Positions 62,525 through 64,000 of a DNA stretch of 64,000 nt are shown in pieces. Source of the DNA: CATQGW01 sp965242565. GTDB lineage: Bacteria; Chloroflexota; Dehalococcoidia; Bin125. The first letter of the stretch is position 1; each line of letters begins with the position of its first letter. The notes under the pieces are model-generated. The model was not told the origin of the DNA, did not search any database, and saw only the letters and a list, made by a program, of their open reading frames with translations. The stretch covers positions 2,666,001 to 2,730,000 of the forward strand of contig OZ251457.1 of the NCBI GenBank assembly GCA_965242565.1, in the 5' to 3' direction. The position numbers were made by a program, and so were the translations under genes.

Positions 62525-63162
62525 GCTGCATCTCCTTCCGCCGCGCCGCCGTGCGATCCGCCCGACGCGGCCTGTTCTGCGTCTTGTTGTTCTGCGCCTC
62601 GTTGCTCAGCGCTCGCTGCGCCTGACTCGTCCTGTTGCCCTGCGCCGACCATCACCATGCTCGCGCGCAGCACCCGCTCGCCGATCAGCCAGCCGCGCCG
62701 CAGCTCGGCCACGACCTCATCCTTCGGCCCCGGCAACTCTCCCATCGACTCGTGGAAGTTTGGGTCGAACGAAACGCCGACGGCTGCGATCGGATGCACA
62801 CCGTTGCGCTCCAGCAGTCCGATCAGCTTCTGCTCGATCAGCCCCACCCCCGCCCGCAGGTCGTCCGCTCCCCCCGTCTCCGCCTCCAGCGCCCGACGGA
62901 AATCGTCCGCCAGGTCCACCAGCGAGTCGAAGATCGCCCGCTGACTCCGCTCCACCCGATCGCGCACATCCTGCGCGCTGCGGCGCTTGAGGTTCTCGAA
63001 ATCCGCCTGCGCCCGCTGCCAAGCCGCCAGCCGCTGCGCCGACTCCTCGCGCAGCCGCTCAAGTTCCGAACCGACCGCCTCGCCGCCTGCCGACTCTCCG
63101 ACGAACGCCGCCTCCGGCGTCTCCTCATCGCGCAACGGCTCGTCTCGCGCAATGTCGCTCAT
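62512..63162 (-). CDS. grpE: Nucleotide exchange factor GrpE
   Basis: 216 aa from ATG 63162, overlapping the hrcA stop (ATGA). Long helix about 40-95 (RAQADFENLKRRSAQD), then the beta domain GVSFDPNFHESMGEL near residues 140-154. Releases ADP from DnaK. The C-terminal 35 residues are a Gln/Ala/Gly low-complexity extension (GAEQQDAEQAASGG). A longer frame to 63324 lies inside hrcA and is rejected. Confidence 0.94.
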   Translation of the reverse strand: MSDIARDEPLRDEETPEAAFVGESAGGEAVGSELERLREESAQRLAAWQRAQADFENLKRRSAQDVRDRVERSQRAIFDSLVDLADDFRRALEAETGGADDLRAGVGLIEQKLIGLLERNGVHPIAAVGVSFDPNFHESMGELPGPKDEVVAELRRGWLIGERVLRASMVMVGAGQQDESGAASAEQRGAEQQDAEQAASGGSHGGAAEGDAACRE

Positions 63163-64000
63163 GCCGCCCCGCCGTACACCGTGTCCATCATCTCCTGCAG
63201 CAGCCCGCTGTGGAATCGCGCCGCCGCCACCGAGCGCGGGTAGTTCATCCGCGTTGGCCCGATGATCGCCACATAACCGGACCGCCCGTAGGAGGCCCCG
63301 TAGGGCGCCACCACCAGCGAGCACTCCTGTAGCAAATCCGACGGATTGTCCTCCCCGATCAGCACCCGCAGCCCGCCCTCGCTGAGCGCCGCCGGCGGCA
63401 CCAGCTCCGTGATCGCCTGGCGGTCGACCAGGTCAATCAGCTGCAACGAGCGCTCCGGCTCGGCGTGAAACTCCGGCTGGCTCACCACCCCGCCCAGCCC
63501 CGCGATGCTCACCGCGCCCGAGCGCTCCATATCGCGATCCAGCACCAGCGCCAGCGTGTCCAGCACCGCCTGCTCATCAGCGTCGGAGGCCGGCACGGTG
63601 CGCACCGTGTCCGCGTCGTGGCCGCTCACATCCGAGTTGAGCCGATGCGCCATCGCCTCCAGCTGCTCCGGCGGGCAGGGCGACGGCAGCGGCGTCAGCT
63701 GACGGATCACCCGCGCCTCCTGCACCACCACGATCATCAGCGCCAGCAGGTCGTTGAGGCTGATCAGCTCCAGCTGGCGCACACGCAGCCGCTGCGGCTG
63801 GGGCGGCGCGACGACCGCCAGCAGCCCCAGCGAGCGCGCCAGCACGTTGGCCGCCAGATCCGCCCACTCGTCCACCGCCGGCGCGGCCTGGAAAAACTGG
63901 TGCCGCACCGTCGCCTGCTCGGCCACTCCCAGCTCTGCGTGGCCCATCAGCGATTGCACGAAATGGCGGTAGCCGCGGTTGGAGGGCACCCGCCCCGCCG
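63159..64000 (-). CDS. hrcA: Heat-inducible transcription repressor HrcA (N-terminus outside window)
   Basis: The frame runs to the window edge, so the N-terminal winged-helix part is missing. Visible are VPSNRGYRHFV, near the start of the usual dimerisation region, and the C-terminal GPTRMNYPRSVAAARF. HrcA represses groE and dnaK operons at CIRCE sites; none of these sites is in the window, as the operon's promoter lies to the right. The last bases overlap grpE. Confidence 0.9.
   Translation of the reverse strand, partial: AGRVPSNRGYRHFVQSLMGHAELGVAEQATVRHQFFQAAPAVDEWADLAANVLARSLGLLAVVAPPQPQRLRVRQLELISLNDLLALMIVVVQEARVIRQLTPLPSPCPPEQLEAMAHRLNSDVSGHDADTVRTVPASDADEQAVLDTLALVLDRDMERSGAVSIAGLGGVVSQPEFHAEPERSLQLIDLVDRQAITELVPPAALSEGGLRVLIGEDNPSDLLQECSLVVAPYGASYGRSGYVAIIGPTRMNYPRSVAAARFHSGLLQEMMDTVYGGAA

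Noticed and set aside
1..64000. tRNA, rRNA or riboswitch genes
   Set aside because: I looked for tRNA-like arms, rRNA segments and a B12 or folate riboswitch near relevant genes and saw none I could support; a covariance-model scan would settle it.

Overview
The window is a very GC-rich (about 70% by eye), gene-dense bacterial segment with no rRNA, tRNA, CRISPR array or transposase that I can see. The gene set suggests Chloroflexota, probably a Dehalococcoidia/SAR202-like lineage. It has three luciferase-like flavin/F420 oxidoreductases, a BKACE (DUF849) enzyme, a CaiB-type CoA transferase, a DUF3500 protein, a split transketolase, a small SWIM zinc-finger protein, two separate MoxR-DUF58 loci and an hrcA-grpE-dnaK-dnaJ-prmA cluster. 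This assignment is inferred from gene content only. Both ends of the window cut genes: a secreted M23-type peptidase on the left and hrcA on the right.

Layout. 0-2.6 kb: secreted peptidase with Fn3 and Ig-like domains. 2.7-4.9 kb: gluconeogenic pair (class I aldolase, fructose-bisphosphatase) on the minus strand. 4.9-7.7 kb: folC-fabF. 7.7-18 kb: solute-binding protein, an HTH protein, a zinc ribbon, a CbiB-like membrane protein, an SCP2-like protein, thyX, a PNPOx-like protein, an MFS transporter and proA. The intergenic spaces in this part are filled with REP-like palindromic repeats. 18-22 kb: DUF3500 protein, small acidic proteins and a HAD hydrolase, followed by two tandem BrnT/BrnA-like toxin-antitoxin modules, the first with a frameshifted toxin. 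22-23.8 kb: a frameshifted secreted Fn3 protein. 23.8-26.7 kb: split transketolase, ThpR and the SWIM protein. 26.7-32.4 kb: Bat-type operon (MoxR, DUF58, BatD-like, BatA, BatB/BatC fusion). 32.4-38 kb: LLM enzymes, small membrane proteins and BKACE, ending in a second repeat cluster. 38-39.4 kb: VOC and MBL-fold enzymes. 39.4-41.7 kb: a compact type II restriction-modification cassette (C5 methylase, Vsr, unfamiliar PD-(D/E)XK-like nuclease). 41.7-45.7 kb: CoA transferase and two tandem secreted paralogues. 45.7-47.9 kb: rdgB-moaA-moaC. 47.9-53.1 kb: second MoxR-DUF58-TgpA operon. 53.2-64 kb: M23 lipoprotein, rsmE, an unusual SDR, a GmrSD-like restriction protein, a DUF488-like protein and the heat-shock operon.

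The parts most worth following up are the duplicated toxin-antitoxin locus, the unrecognised restriction nuclease, two CRP-like operator boxes at 11.4 kb, the REP-like repeats with a double-hairpin subtype, a lineage-specific secreted domain shared by three or four proteins here, and several enzymes that keep their fold signatures but lack catalytic residues (a TgpA-type transglutaminase with Tyr in place of Cys, and an SDR lacking the Asn-Ser-Tyr-Lys tetrad).
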